Source: Armatimonadota bacterium
GTDB lineage: Bacteria; Armatimonadota; JADLDR01
DNA length: 64,000 nt
Direction: 5' to 3'
Assembly: GCA_020846535.1 (NCBI GenBank)
Contig: JADLDR010000091.1
Span: 1-64,000 of the forward strand
This document shows positions 27,263 to 35,327 of the stretch, in pieces (position 1 is the stretch's first letter; each line of letters begins with the position of its first letter). A program made the translations under genes and the position numbers. The notes under the pieces are model-generated. The model had not been told where the DNA came from and searched no databases. It was given only the letters and a program-made list of their open reading frames with translations.

Positions 27263-30200
27263 TCAAGGCTTCCTCGCCAGCCCACTTTTGGGCGGTAAAG
27301 CAGCCCGAACCACCTTTCCATCCAGAGATACCGGCGAGCCGTCCAGCGACCAGGCTCGGATCGGCCTGCCCTTCCTGTCGAGCGTGACGCACCCCAGGCG
27401 GCTGCGGCAGGTGACGCGGTGGCCGCCGATGCGGACCGGGCCGCCTTTCGGCCCTGCCGGAAAGACGACCAGATGCTGCAGGCCGTCGAGATCGATCACC
27501 ACCCCGCGCTCTCCTTCCTGAACGGCGACCACCCTGCCGGGCGGCATGGAGGGCGTTTTCGGGGCCAGCGAGACTTCCACATCGTCATACCATATCCTGC
27601 CCGGGCCGAAATAGTTGAGGGCGACACAGGCTTCCTCCGTATCTTTCGGAACGGTCGCCGTATATTCGTACCGCTTCCAGCGGTTCCCGGAAATGACCGG
27701 GCCTTTGGCCTGCTGGGTGGCGTTCTCGTTGAGGTGTCCCTTCAACCACCAGTAAATCGTGGACCAGCGGTCAGGCTTGCCTTCCGATCTGGCCCAGAAG
27801 CGGACGGTAAGGCGGGTTCCCGGAGCTACCTTGAAGCGCGGCGTATAATAATAGCCTCCGGGACTGTCGATGCGCCCGGAACGTCGGCCCGAGCGCGCCT
27901 CTTTTATATCGGCCACATGGTCTTTGGCGTTGTCATCCGATGTACGGATCACCCAGCCCGCCAGCCCATCCTCAAAGCCGGGATTGGTCGGCCGGAAAGG
28001 CGCATCGCGGGCGATCAGAACCGAGGTGATCACGGCGGAGCGCGCCTTCCCGGTTTCCGCCTGAAGGTACGGCCCGCGCTGTTCCGCGCCCTTGAAGAAG
28101 CCCGATTTCAGACGGACGCCTGCCGGGGAATAGATGCTCGCCTCCAGCCGGGCCGCTCCCGGGGAGGAGAGTACGGCCCGGTTCTTCCCCGTGACCTCGG
28201 CAGAGCCGAGGGCGTGCAGCATGAAGCTGTAGGCATGAGGCGCAGGCGCGGCAAGAGTATCCCGGATCACAAAGGCGTAAGGCTTGATGAAAAGCACCTC
28301 CCGGTCGGCCCGGTCCAGCATGCGGGAGGCGGTGGTACTTTTGGCCCAGAAGCGGGCGATGATCTTCTGACCCGGCCTGATCGGGATGCGCTTCTCGCGG
28401 GGTAGGTAGTAAAAATAACCGCCCGGCCCATCGATGCGAGCGCTCTGCCTGCCGGTATGGGCCGCGCTAGCATCGGCCTCCTGCTTTCCCGTCTCGCCAG
28501 GGGCGACGCGGGGCGACCAGTGGGCCAGTTCTTCCTCGAACCCGCCGTTAGGCAGTTCCAGAGGCTTGCCGTCCACCAGGATTTCCGCATCGTCATACCA
28601 GACGCTGCCGTCGGCGGCCCCATATTCGAGGGCGAGGCAGAAATCCATGGCTTCCTCCGGCGCGACGGCGGAGATTTCATAGCGCTTCCAGTCCGGGCTT
28701 GCAGGCGAAGGGCCGTCGGCGCGGGAGAAGCCGTTGGCCTGGCCTTCCCGCCAGAAATAGAGGGCGGAGCGCGCTCCGGTCATGGGCAGACTGTAGGTGT
28801 CCGCGGCAGTCCCTTTCACATAATCGAACCCGGGCGCGGAGCGGAAGTCGGCGATCCGCCCGCCGTTGAGGAGTACCTGGTCGTGGCCGTGCAGGGGGAA
28901 ATTCATCCTCTTCAGATACGCTTCGTCCACATCCAGGGTGATGGTGTTGTGCCCGAAGGTGCAGCGCCCGTATTTATTGTCCGGTGGATCGAAGTAGCCG
29001 GTATAGCCTGGGTCGGTGGCGATCCAGGTTCCCTTGAACTGAATCTGGAAGCTGTTGTGGTCGTAATGGTTATGCCCCACCACCCGCTCCGGCGGGCCGG
29101 ATTTGAAGGCCATGAAGGCCGCATTCTTATTGAATCCATCGCGCAGGCTGGCGTAGCCGACATCGATAAAGGCCCGCGAGGGATTCCATGCGGGCCGCCG
29201 GGGAGCCGCAAACCGCTCCGGGTGCAGCCCGATGGTGACGATCTGCTCGATGGTCGCCGGGCGGGTATAGCCCGTATCCTGGAGATACCAGGCGGCCTCC
29301 TGGTCGCCTCTCAGGGCGAGAAGGGCCGCGCACAACTGGAACGGCTGGCTGAACCAACTGTCCCCGAATCCGGTGTGGAGGTGGTCAGCTGGGGACATCT
29401 GGCTGATGCTGTAGGCCACCAGCGTTTTGAAGAAGCGGTGCTTCACCAGAGGGTTGTCGAGCCGGGAGGAATCGAGGGCCAGCAGAAACCGGGCCAGGGT
29501 ATCGGCCCCGTAAGTGCCGTAGCCCGGCCCCTCCATACAGCCCCCGTCCTTTCCCTGGGAATCGAAGAAGTCCCCGCTGTAGCGCAGGGCGTCCCTGAGC
29601 CAGAGCCCGGCCTCCGGCGTTTCGCCCTCCAGAGCCACCGCGGACAGGCCGAGGGCCGCTGTCAGCACGGCGAAGCCGTTGGGCCAGTAGACCACGCCGT
29701 AGGAGGGAATCGCCTGCCTCAGCCCGGAAACGGCTTTTTCGGCAAGAGCCTGCCGGATCAGGGATCGTTCGGCATCGGTCAGGGAGCCGTAGCACCAGTC
29801 GTAGAACATCGCCACAGCACTGGCGAGGTGGCCCGTATCCAGGCAGGCCCCTGTGTTGGAATAGCTGGGATCCGTCCAGGAGATCGGCCAGCGGCAGAGA
29901 TGCGCCACCATCGCCTTCGCTTTATCGAAATAGCGCGGGTCGCCGGTCGCCATGGCCGTAAAGCTGAGGGTCACGATCCGCGTTTCGATGAGCCGGGAAA
30001 GCCCGGTCCAGCAGGGATAGTGGCCGTAATCGTCGTGGCGCGGCGGGGCCTCATCGGACAGCGTATAAGACCATTCCTTTGCCGGGCCGCCCTCCAGCCC
30101 TGGCATGCTGACCGTATAGGAGAATTGCTTTTCCTTCAGGAACCCGTCCGCCTGCTGGCGGACCGCCTTCAGCGCCTGCCGGGCCGCCGTCCCGGGGCCT

Positions 30201-30376
30201 CTGATCGGAGCGGTTCCGGCAAGCGCCCTCAATTTCGGCAGATCGCCGGCAGAAACCCAGAGGCGCGGGTGGGTCGCTTCACGGCCCGGCGTCTGCGCCC
30301 GGGCCGATACCGCCGCGGCCAGCAGGCAGGCCAGAAGCGCCGCCCGCCTCGGCGAAAACCGGTAATGCTTATCCAT
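27263..30376 (-). CDS. Secreted heparinase II/III- or alginate-lyase-like protein with carbohydrate-binding modules
   Basis: Large exported protein (1037 aa) with signal peptide RRAALLACLLAAAVSARAQ. Residues from about 30 to 380 form an alpha-helical toroid of the alginate-lyase type (THPRLWVSAGDLPKLRAL, DTGHLASAVAMFYDWCYGSL). A heparinase II/III-like beta-sandwich follows (GHNHYDHNSFQIQFKGTWIA, FGHNTITLD). Two CBM4/9-like modules are present, each with an NPGFE/NGGFEEEL..W start and a RIDGPGGYFYY- or RIDSPGGYYY-type strand. It probably cleaves an acidic polysaccharide outside the cytoplasm by beta-elimination; the substrate cannot be read from sequence. ATG 30376 was chosen because AAAGG lies ten bases upstream and the signal peptide begins properly there; the open frame extends to 30421. 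It is convergent with the PEP-CTERM gene and not in an operon. Confidence 0.85.
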   Translation of the reverse strand: MDKHYRFSPRRAALLACLLAAAVSARAQTPGREATHPRLWVSAGDLPKLRALAGTAPIRGPGTAARQALKAVRQQADGFLKEKQFSYTVSMPGLEGGPAKEWSYTLSDEAPPRHDDYGHYPCWTGLSRLIETRIVTLSFTAMATGDPRYFDKAKAMVAHLCRWPISWTDPSYSNTGACLDTGHLASAVAMFYDWCYGSLTDAERSLIRQALAEKAVSGLRQAIPSYGVVYWPNGFAVLTAALGLSAVALEGETPEAGLWLRDALRYSGDFFDSQGKDGGCMEGPGYGTYGADTLARFLLALDSSRLDNPLVKHRFFKTLVAYSISQMSPADHLHTGFGDSWFSQPFQLCAALLALRGDQEAAWYLQDTGYTRPATIEQIVTIGLHPERFAAPRRPAWNPSRAFIDVGYASLRDGFNKNAAFMAFKSGPPERVVGHNHYDHNSFQIQFKGTWIATDPGYTGYFDPPDNKYGRCTFGHNTITLDVDEAYLKRMNFPLHGHDQVLLNGGRIADFRSAPGFDYVKGTAADTYSLPMTGARSALYFWREGQANGFSRADGPSPASPDWKRYEISAVAPEEAMDFCLALEYGAADGSVWYDDAEILVDGKPLELPNGGFEEELAHWSPRVAPGETGKQEADASAAHTGRQSARIDGPGGYFYYLPREKRIPIRPGQKIIARFWAKSTTASRMLDRADREVLFIKPYAFVIRDTLAAPAPHAYSFMLHALGSAEVTGKNRAVLSSPGAARLEASIYSPAGVRLKSGFFKGAEQRGPYLQAETGKARSAVITSVLIARDAPFRPTNPGFEDGLAGWVIRTSDDNAKDHVADIKEARSGRRSGRIDSPGGYYYTPRFKVAPGTRLTVRFWARSEGKPDRWSTIYWWLKGHLNENATQQAKGPVISGNRWKRYEYTATVPKDTEEACVALNYFGPGRIWYDDVEVSLAPKTPSMPPGRVVAVQEGERGVVIDLDGLQHLVVFPAGPKGGPVRIGGHRVTCRSRLGCVTLDRKGRPIRAWSLDGSPVSLDGKVVRAALPPKSGLARKP

Positions 30377-30552
30377 TCGCGAGAAACCTTTCATGAGTTT
30401 GGATGATGGATCGCCTTCCAATCATTAATTTGGGCTTTGGCTGAGGATTTCCTCTTCTCGAACTTTTCCATAGGCCATTATGGCAGGATTCATCCTGAAG
30501 AAAGCGAATGTTTATGCGGATAAGTTTTCCGATCCGCCTCTTCAGGCCAGCC

Positions 30553-30647
30553 GTTGACATTGCGAGGGACGCAAGCTCCGCAGCAGTCCCGCTCCGTTAT
30601 CTCAGCCCGGAGATTGCTTCGCCGCTTACGCTCCTCGCAATGTCAAC
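30553..30647. repeat. REP-like inverted pair with sharp ends
   Basis: The element is bounded by GTTGACATTGCGAG and its exact complement CTCGCAATGTCAAC. The internal arms are CGCAAGCTCCGCAGCAGTCC and CGGAGATTGCTTCGCCGCTT. The complementary 14-bp ends make this the clearest view of the unit's outer boundary. It lies between divergent genes. Confidence 0.8.
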
Positions 30648-30700
30648 AAACAGCGCCGACATATGCCTGTTATCCATCACCGCATACAAGGAGGCTCATC

Positions 30701-32023
30701 ATGCCCGCACCGTCGGATATCCATAACCGCCCGGAGGAGTTGCTTCAGCGTTTGATCCGCTTCGATACCACCAACCCGCCCGGCAATGAGGCGGAGTGCG
30801 TCCGCTATATCGATGGCCTCCTGAAGGCAGCGGGCTTCGATACGCTGCTGGTGGGCGATGCCCCGGAACGCCCGAACCTGATCGCCCGGCTGGAGGGTCG
30901 GGGGGAAGCGGCTCCCCTGCTCCTGCAAGGGCATGTGGATGTGGTCACCGCCGCGAACCAGACCTGGCAGCATCCCCCTTTCCAAGCCGAGATCGCGGAC
31001 GGCTTCGTGTGGGGCCGCGGCGCTCTGGATATGAAGGGCGGCGTCGCCATGATGCTTTCCGCCTTCCTGCGCCTGAAGGCCGAAGGGACAGTTCCACCCG
31101 GGGATATCGTGCTGGCCGTCCTGGCCGATGAAGAGGCCGGCGGCGACCACGGGGCCAAATATCTGGTGAAAAATCACCCCGAACTCTTCGAAGGCATCCG
31201 CTACGCCATCGGGGAAGGAGGCGGTTTTTCCTTCCGGTTCGGCCCGGCCCGCTTCTATGCGGTCAATGTGGCGGAAAAGCGGATGTGCTGGATGAAAGCG
31301 ACCCTGCGCGGCCCCCGGGGCCACGGATCCTTCCCCATGCGCGGCGGCGCGATGGCGAAGTTGGGCAGGCTGCTGACCGCCCTGGACGGCAACCGACTGC
31401 CTGTACACATTACCCCGGTGGTGCGGCAGATGATCGAAACAATGGCCTCCGCCCTTGCCGCTGCCGGCAGCCCGTCTCTTCTCGAACTCCTCGATCCCGC
31501 CCTCACCGATGCAACGCTCGATGCCCTGGGCACGCCCGGCGAGATGTTCGACGCCCTGCTCCACAACACCGTGAACGCCACCATCGTGCGCGGGGGCGAT
31601 AAGATCAATGTTATCCCTGGAGAGATCGCGCTGGAGATGGACGGGCGGCTCCTGCCCGGCTTTACCTCCGAAGATATGCTCTTCGAACTCCGGGCCGTCA
31701 TCGGCGAGGAGGCGGAGATCGAGATCGTGCGGCACGACCCCGGCCCCTCCGACCCGGATATGGGCCTCTTCGACACCCTCTGCGCCGTTCTGAAAGAAGC
31801 CGACCCGGAGGGCATTCCGGTTCCCTACATGGTCTCCGGAATCACGGACGCCCGCTTCTTCTCCCGCCTGGGCATCCAGACCTACGGTTTCCTGCCGATG
31901 CCCTTCCCGGAGGGCAAAGACCTCATCAGCACCATCCACGCCGCCGACGAACGCGCCCCGGTCGAGGGCCTGCGCTTCGGAACGGAGGTCATCTACAAAG
32001 CCCTGCTTGCCGCGGCAAAATAA
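30701..32023 (+). CDS. M20-family metallopeptidase/deacylase (ArgE/DapE-like)
   Basis: Zinc-dependent amidohydrolase of the M20 family (440 aa), acting on small peptides or N-acylated amino acids. Metal-site motifs: GHVDVV (His78, Asp80 catalytic), GALDMKGG (bridging Asp110), DEEAGG (catalytic Glu144 and Glu145) and a late histidine in STIHAADE. The lid domain is present. ATG 30701 is chosen because AAGGAGG ends six bases upstream; the open frame continues to 30554, but that part is the REP-like repeat. No pathway neighbour for lysine or arginine synthesis is present, so a general peptidase or aminoacylase role is more likely than DapE or ArgE. Confidence 0.9.
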   Translation: MPAPSDIHNRPEELLQRLIRFDTTNPPGNEAECVRYIDGLLKAAGFDTLLVGDAPERPNLIARLEGRGEAAPLLLQGHVDVVTAANQTWQHPPFQAEIADGFVWGRGALDMKGGVAMMLSAFLRLKAEGTVPPGDIVLAVLADEEAGGDHGAKYLVKNHPELFEGIRYAIGEGGGFSFRFGPARFYAVNVAEKRMCWMKATLRGPRGHGSFPMRGGAMAKLGRLLTALDGNRLPVHITPVVRQMIETMASALAAAGSPSLLELLDPALTDATLDALGTPGEMFDALLHNTVNATIVRGGDKINVIPGEIALEMDGRLLPGFTSEDMLFELRAVIGEEAEIEIVRHDPGPSDPDMGLFDTLCAVLKEADPEGIPVPYMVSGITDARFFSRLGIQTYGFLPMPFPEGKDLISTIHAADERAPVEGLRFGTEVIYKALLAAAK

Positions 32024-32047
32024 TATACCGAGCAAGCATGCTTAGCC

Positions 32048-32076
32048 TTGATCTTTCAGCGAAAACAGGTTATAAT
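32048..32076 (+). promoter_or_regulatory. Sigma70-type promoter for the downstream lipoprotein gene
   Basis: TTGATC (32048-32053) and TATAAT (32071-32076) are separated by 17 bp, giving a leader of about 70 nt before ATG 32154. Immediately upstream is the short palindrome AAGCATGCTT. Confidence 0.72.
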
Positions 32077-32153
32077 CTCAGATGGTCTTGAATAGGGCAA
32101 TGGCTTCTTTTCAGAACAGTCGAAGCCACAATCCTGCCCTGAGAGGAGAACCC

Positions 32154-32945
32154 ATGAAGCTGAATATCGGTATGAGGGTGATGGCCGGTGCCGCTTGTTG
32201 CGCGGGCCTCCTGGCGGCGCTGGGCTGCGGGAGCAGCGGCGGTGGGGATGACAGCCGCCTGGTGCGGGGACAATCCCAGGATATGTTCGGGGGCACGGTC
32301 TCGACCTGGGCGCGGGTACTGCCAGACAACACGATCACGGAGGCGGGCGTCACCGTGTCCCTGGTGACATTCCAGAATGCCCGGAGCCGTCAGGCCGCCG
32401 GCAATATGATCAACGTGAACTTCCCTGACGAGGTGAAGGCCAATACCTTCATCAATTATTTTTCGTTGGGCTGGGAGCCGCAAGGCCATCCGCCTGCCAA
32501 CATATTTACCGTGCCCCACTTCGATCTCCATTTTTACGACATGAGTCCCGACCAGGTGGCGCTGATACAGCCGGACAACTCACTGCCGCGCCCGAACGCC
32601 AATCGCGTCCCCGCCGGTTATCTGATGGCCGCCAACGACCAGGATTACATGGCCCAAGTCGTACCCCAGATGGGCTACCATGCCCTGCCTGAAACCTTTC
32701 TGGCCCCGGGCTACGTTTTCGATAAGGTGATGGTCCTAGGCTATAACAAGGGCCAGATGAACTTTATCGAACCGATGATCACCCGGGACTACCTCCTCGC
32801 CCGGCAGAGCTTCGTGATGGATGTTCCCCGCCCCGCCGTTCTGGGCCGGGCCACCCGCTACCCCACCCGCCTGAGAGCGACCTACGATCCTTTCCAAAAC
32901 AGCTACAGCTTCGTTCTCAGCGACTTCGTGAATGTGAACGAATAA
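32154..32945 (+). CDS. Lipoprotein of unknown function
   Basis: A 263-residue precursor with a lipoprotein signal: MKLNIGMRVMAGAACCAGLL, then lipobox LAALGC with Cys25, followed by a flexible GSSGGGDD linker. The mature part includes a striking PHFDLHFYDMSPDQVALIQP segment, with two histidines and an aspartate spaced like a metal site, plus GYHALPETFLAPGYVFDKVM. It resembles small beta-barrel-like secreted proteins described only as domains of unknown function; I do not assign a role. GAGAGGAGAA precedes the ATG, and it has its own promoter. It is monocistronic, followed by a REP-like repeat. Confidence 0.8.
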   Translation: MKLNIGMRVMAGAACCAGLLAALGCGSSGGGDDSRLVRGQSQDMFGGTVSTWARVLPDNTITEAGVTVSLVTFQNARSRQAAGNMINVNFPDEVKANTFINYFSLGWEPQGHPPANIFTVPHFDLHFYDMSPDQVALIQPDNSLPRPNANRVPAGYLMAANDQDYMAQVVPQMGYHALPETFLAPGYVFDKVMVLGYNKGQMNFIEPMITRDYLLARQSFVMDVPRPAVLGRATRYPTRLRATYDPFQNSYSFVLSDFVNVNE

Positions 32946-32953
32946 ATATCGAT

Positions 32954-33166
32954 GCAGTCTGCGAGGAGCGCAAGCGACGAAGCAATCTCCAGACTATCGC
33001 CCACGAACGGAGCCTTCTTGTGCCTTTTGCCAAATCAAGGTTAAGAAATAACCTCCTGTCAGAAACGGCGACCCACCCGTCCTTGCGAGGCGTTCATCGG
33101 GAAGTTGTTTTTAACGGTTGCTAAGCCGGAGGTTGTCGCGAAGCTTTTGCTCCTCGCGATGGCAGG
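32954..33166. repeat. Degenerate REP-like pair with enlarged spacer
   Basis: Left arm GTCTGCGAGGAGCGCAAGCG with ACGAAGCAATCTCCAG; right arm GCCGGAGGTTGTCGCGAAGC with GCTCCTCGCGATGGCA. A further half-site CCTTGCGAGGCGTTC lies near 33081. The spacer is about twice the usual length, suggesting two units side by side. Confidence 0.65.
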
Positions 33167-33188
33167 CTCGCAAACGTCTTATAGAATG

Positions 33189-33218
33189 AGAGGGGCAGGC
33201 CATAGGGCCTGCCCCTCT
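33189..33218 (-). terminator. Strong hairpin downstream of the beta-helix gene
   Basis: AGAGGGGCAGGCC and its exact complement form a 13-bp stem with a 4-nt loop, 8 bp past the stop of the minus-strand gene. The following T-tract on that strand is weak (CATTCTATAAG), so termination is likely but not certain. Confidence 0.6.
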
Positions 33219-33225
33219 TCGGCCT

Positions 33226-34434
33226 CTATTTCCTCGCCGCATATGCGCCCTTATTAATCGCCGGGCTGCCAGGCTTGAGGCGGAAATCGCCCTTGTCCGG
33301 GTTGCGAAAAAGGGGATCCTTGCCGTATATGCCGCCGATTTCCGGTGTCGGGAGCGCAGGCCGGCTTCCGGACGGGTCACCCTGACAGTGCCAGAGGTTC
33401 CGGGCGAACCGGAAGGTCTGCGGCGCGGTGTTCGGGCCGATATTGACCGCTTCCGCCCACTCGCCTGCGCGGAAAACGACGATGTTGTCCGTAAATCTTC
33501 CGTTCCGTGAGGGGACGAAGGCCGGGTTTACGGTTTCCTGAAGGATCCTGACCGCCCACCGCTTGGGCCGGTAGATGGTGTTGTATCGCACCACCGCCCC
33601 GTCCACCCCGACGAAAGCGACCGGAGCGCCGCTTCCGGTGAAGACATTATGCTCCACAAGGATATCTTTGGCCTCGGAGAAGCGGGGCCGCGCGCCCAGG
33701 GGCTTCGGTAGAGACGGGCGGAAGAACTCCAGGCCGGTACTCCCCCCGATATTGATGGCCCGCCCTCCCGCGTTTTCGAAGCGGTTGTCCTGCACGAGAA
33801 TGGCGCTGCACCCCCCTTTGGCCTGGATGCCGGTGCTGCCCTCGCTGTCCGTGTGGCGGAAGACGTTTTTGTGGAAGGCCCCTCTGTGGCAACCCACCAT
33901 GTCCACGCCCGAACCGCCGCCGGTTCCCCATCGCTCCAGGGTGCAGCCTTCCACCAGGAAATCGTCCACCCCGGACAGCTTGATGCCGTCGTGGTTGCCC
34001 TCCGGCCCCACATCCTTGACGATCAGGCCGCGCAGGACGATATGATGCGCCGGCGTCTCGTAGGAACCGCCATTATCGATATTCAGCCCGTTCCCCGATG
34101 CCCCGATAAAGGTCAAGTGGCGCAGATCCAGATAGGCCGCCTCGGAAAAGTGCATCCCTTCCGTCGTCCCCCGGAACACCGGCGGCTTTTTCGGGTTTTC
34201 CCCCGCGATCACCACCGGCCGGCCCTTCCTACCGCGCACATTCGCGAAAAAGAGACCGCCGCGATACTCCCCCGGAGCGACCAGAATCTTCGTCCCGGCC
34301 TGCGCCCCGGCAACCGCCCGCGTGAGGCTTTCCACATCCTTCACCCTGATCGTCTTCGAAGACTGCGCCCCTGCCCCGGCAGCGGAAAGAAGCGCGACCA
34401 GGATCAGGCCGCGCTTGAACCATCGTTTCAGCAT
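33226..34434 (-). CDS. Secreted right-handed parallel beta-helix protein (pectate-lyase-like fold)
   Basis: Exported protein (402 aa) with signal peptide KRGLILVALLSAAGAGAQ. The body has repeated PbH1-type coils such as HHIVLRGLIVKDVGPEGNHD, GVDDFLVEGCTLERWG, GCSAILVQDNRFENAG and AKDILVEHNVFTG. An opening segment, DVESLTRAVAGAQAGTKILV followed by APGEYRGG, is typical of polysaccharide lyases and chondroitinase-B-like proteins. The tail GDFRLKPGSPAINKG is common at the end of such helices. It probably binds or cleaves a polysaccharide; catalytic residues cannot be assigned with confidence. ATG 34434 is preferred, with GGGGG nearby and a proper signal peptide. The gene is divergent from the toxin-antitoxin pair. 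Confidence 0.85.
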   Translation of the reverse strand: MLKRWFKRGLILVALLSAAGAGAQSSKTIRVKDVESLTRAVAGAQAGTKILVAPGEYRGGLFFANVRGRKGRPVVIAGENPKKPPVFRGTTEGMHFSEAAYLDLRHLTFIGASGNGLNIDNGGSYETPAHHIVLRGLIVKDVGPEGNHDGIKLSGVDDFLVEGCTLERWGTGGGSGVDMVGCHRGAFHKNVFRHTDSEGSTGIQAKGGCSAILVQDNRFENAGGRAINIGGSTGLEFFRPSLPKPLGARPRFSEAKDILVEHNVFTGSGAPVAFVGVDGAVVRYNTIYRPKRWAVRILQETVNPAFVPSRNGRFTDNIVVFRAGEWAEAVNIGPNTAPQTFRFARNLWHCQGDPSGSRPALPTPEIGGIYGKDPLFRNPDKGDFRLKPGSPAINKGAYAARK

Positions 34435-34519
34435 AACAACCCCCGTTTCTGAAGCAATAAGAAACAGCAAATCCTGATTCGATTCGCTGCCGGACGTTCC
34501 TGCCACCAACACCTTTTTT

Positions 34520-34562
34520 TACCTCAAAAGGTATTGCATAATTAAATTTTTCAGGCTATGAT
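34520..34562 (+). promoter_or_regulatory. Promoter and candidate operator of the toxin-antitoxin pair
   Basis: TTGCAT (34534-34539) and TATGAT (34557-34562) are separated by 17 bp. Immediately upstream, TACCT and AGGTA (34520-34524, 34529-34533) form a short inverted repeat that could be the binding site for the HTH antitoxin. The segment is A+T-rich compared with its surroundings. Confidence 0.65.
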
Positions 34563-34581
34563 ATCCCTGGAGGCAATAAAG

Positions 34582-34944
34582 ATGGAATCCGATATCTATG
34601 TGACAGTTCGCGAGGCGGCCAATCTGCTGGGCGTCACGGAAAGCGCGATCCGCAATGCTACTCTGGAAGGGCGATTGCCTTCCATGAAACGAGATGGGCG
34701 CAAGTTTATTTCCATTAGCGACCTGGATAAGTATCGTGGCCGTAGTCGTCCGCAAGGCAAAAAGCCTACAGGCCGCCCCAAACGTCAGGGGCGATCCATT
34801 CTGGAAATCGTGAAATCCAAAACCGGGCCTCGTCTCTTCAAAGATCCCGACTCCATTAATCGTTATATAGATGAGGAACGGAATTCATGGGACGATTTAC
34901 ACTGCCTTCCTCCGGCAAAATCTATGTGGATACGGCAATCTTGA
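34582..34944 (+). CDS. Antitoxin with excisionase/MerR-like helix-turn-helix domain
   Basis: 120-residue protein, cytoplasmic, expected to bind DNA and neutralise the PIN toxin encoded next to it. The N-terminal 45 residues form an HTH_17-type winged helix (VTVREAANLLGVTESAIRNA, GRLPSMKRDGRKFISISDL). A basic linker RPQGKKPTGRPKRQGR follows, then a C-terminal tail likely to contact the toxin. TGGAGG lies nine bases upstream of ATG 34582; an in-frame ATG at 34558 falls inside the promoter and is unlikely. The last 58 bp overlap the toxin gene in another frame, a usual sign of coupled translation. Pairing of this antitoxin fold with PIN toxins is known but less common than AbrB- or RHH-type VapB. 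Confidence 0.82.
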   Translation: MESDIYVTVREAANLLGVTESAIRNATLEGRLPSMKRDGRKFISISDLDKYRGRSRPQGKKPTGRPKRQGRSILEIVKSKTGPRLFKDPDSINRYIDEERNSWDDLHCLPPAKSMWIRQS

Positions 34945-35321
34945 TTTACGCTATCGAGGGTCATCCTCTATATAGCCCTCTCTTGCACCCCTTCTGGTCT
35001 CATGTCCACCACAGGCGCATCCAAGCTGTCACCAGTGAGTTGGCTCTCCTGGAATGCCTGGTAAAGCCCTTACGCGAAGGCAATGCTGATCTGGAAAGGG
35101 AATTTGAAGACGCTTTATATGGGCCGGGTGTAGCCCTGATCCCCGTTAGCAAGACCCTTCTGAAACGAGCCGCCCGTTTGCGTGCTTTCAATCCTTCGCT
35201 AAGAACTCCGGATGCTATCCATGCGGCAACTGCCATCAACACCCAATGCCTGGGATTTTTGGCTAACGATAGACGGTTCGCTTCGGTGGCGGGACTGAAT
35301 ACTTTCCTTATCTCTCCTTAA
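34887..35321 (+). CDS. PIN-domain ribonuclease toxin (VapC-like)
   Basis: 144-residue PIN domain, predicted Mg-dependent endoribonuclease that arrests translation when unbound. The acidic residues expected in the active site are present: Asp15 in IYVDTAILIYAIE, a Glu in ELALLECLV, an Asp in TPDAIHAATA and the final Asp in FLANDRRF. It overlaps the upstream antitoxin gene, consistent with a single toxin-antitoxin operon. The stop codon lies 6 bp from the stop of the convergent metallopeptidase gene, leaving almost no room for a terminator. Confidence 0.87.
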   Translation: MGRFTLPSSGKIYVDTAILIYAIEGHPLYSPLLHPFWSHVHHRRIQAVTSELALLECLVKPLREGNADLEREFEDALYGPGVALIPVSKTLLKRAARLRAFNPSLRTPDAIHAATAINTQCLGFLANDRRFASVAGLNTFLISP

Positions 35322-35327
35322 TCCGCC

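Noticed and set aside
30554-30700. Upstream extension of the M20 peptidase gene to 30554
   Set aside because: The extra part is translated repeat sequence; ATG 30701 follows AAGGAGG directly.
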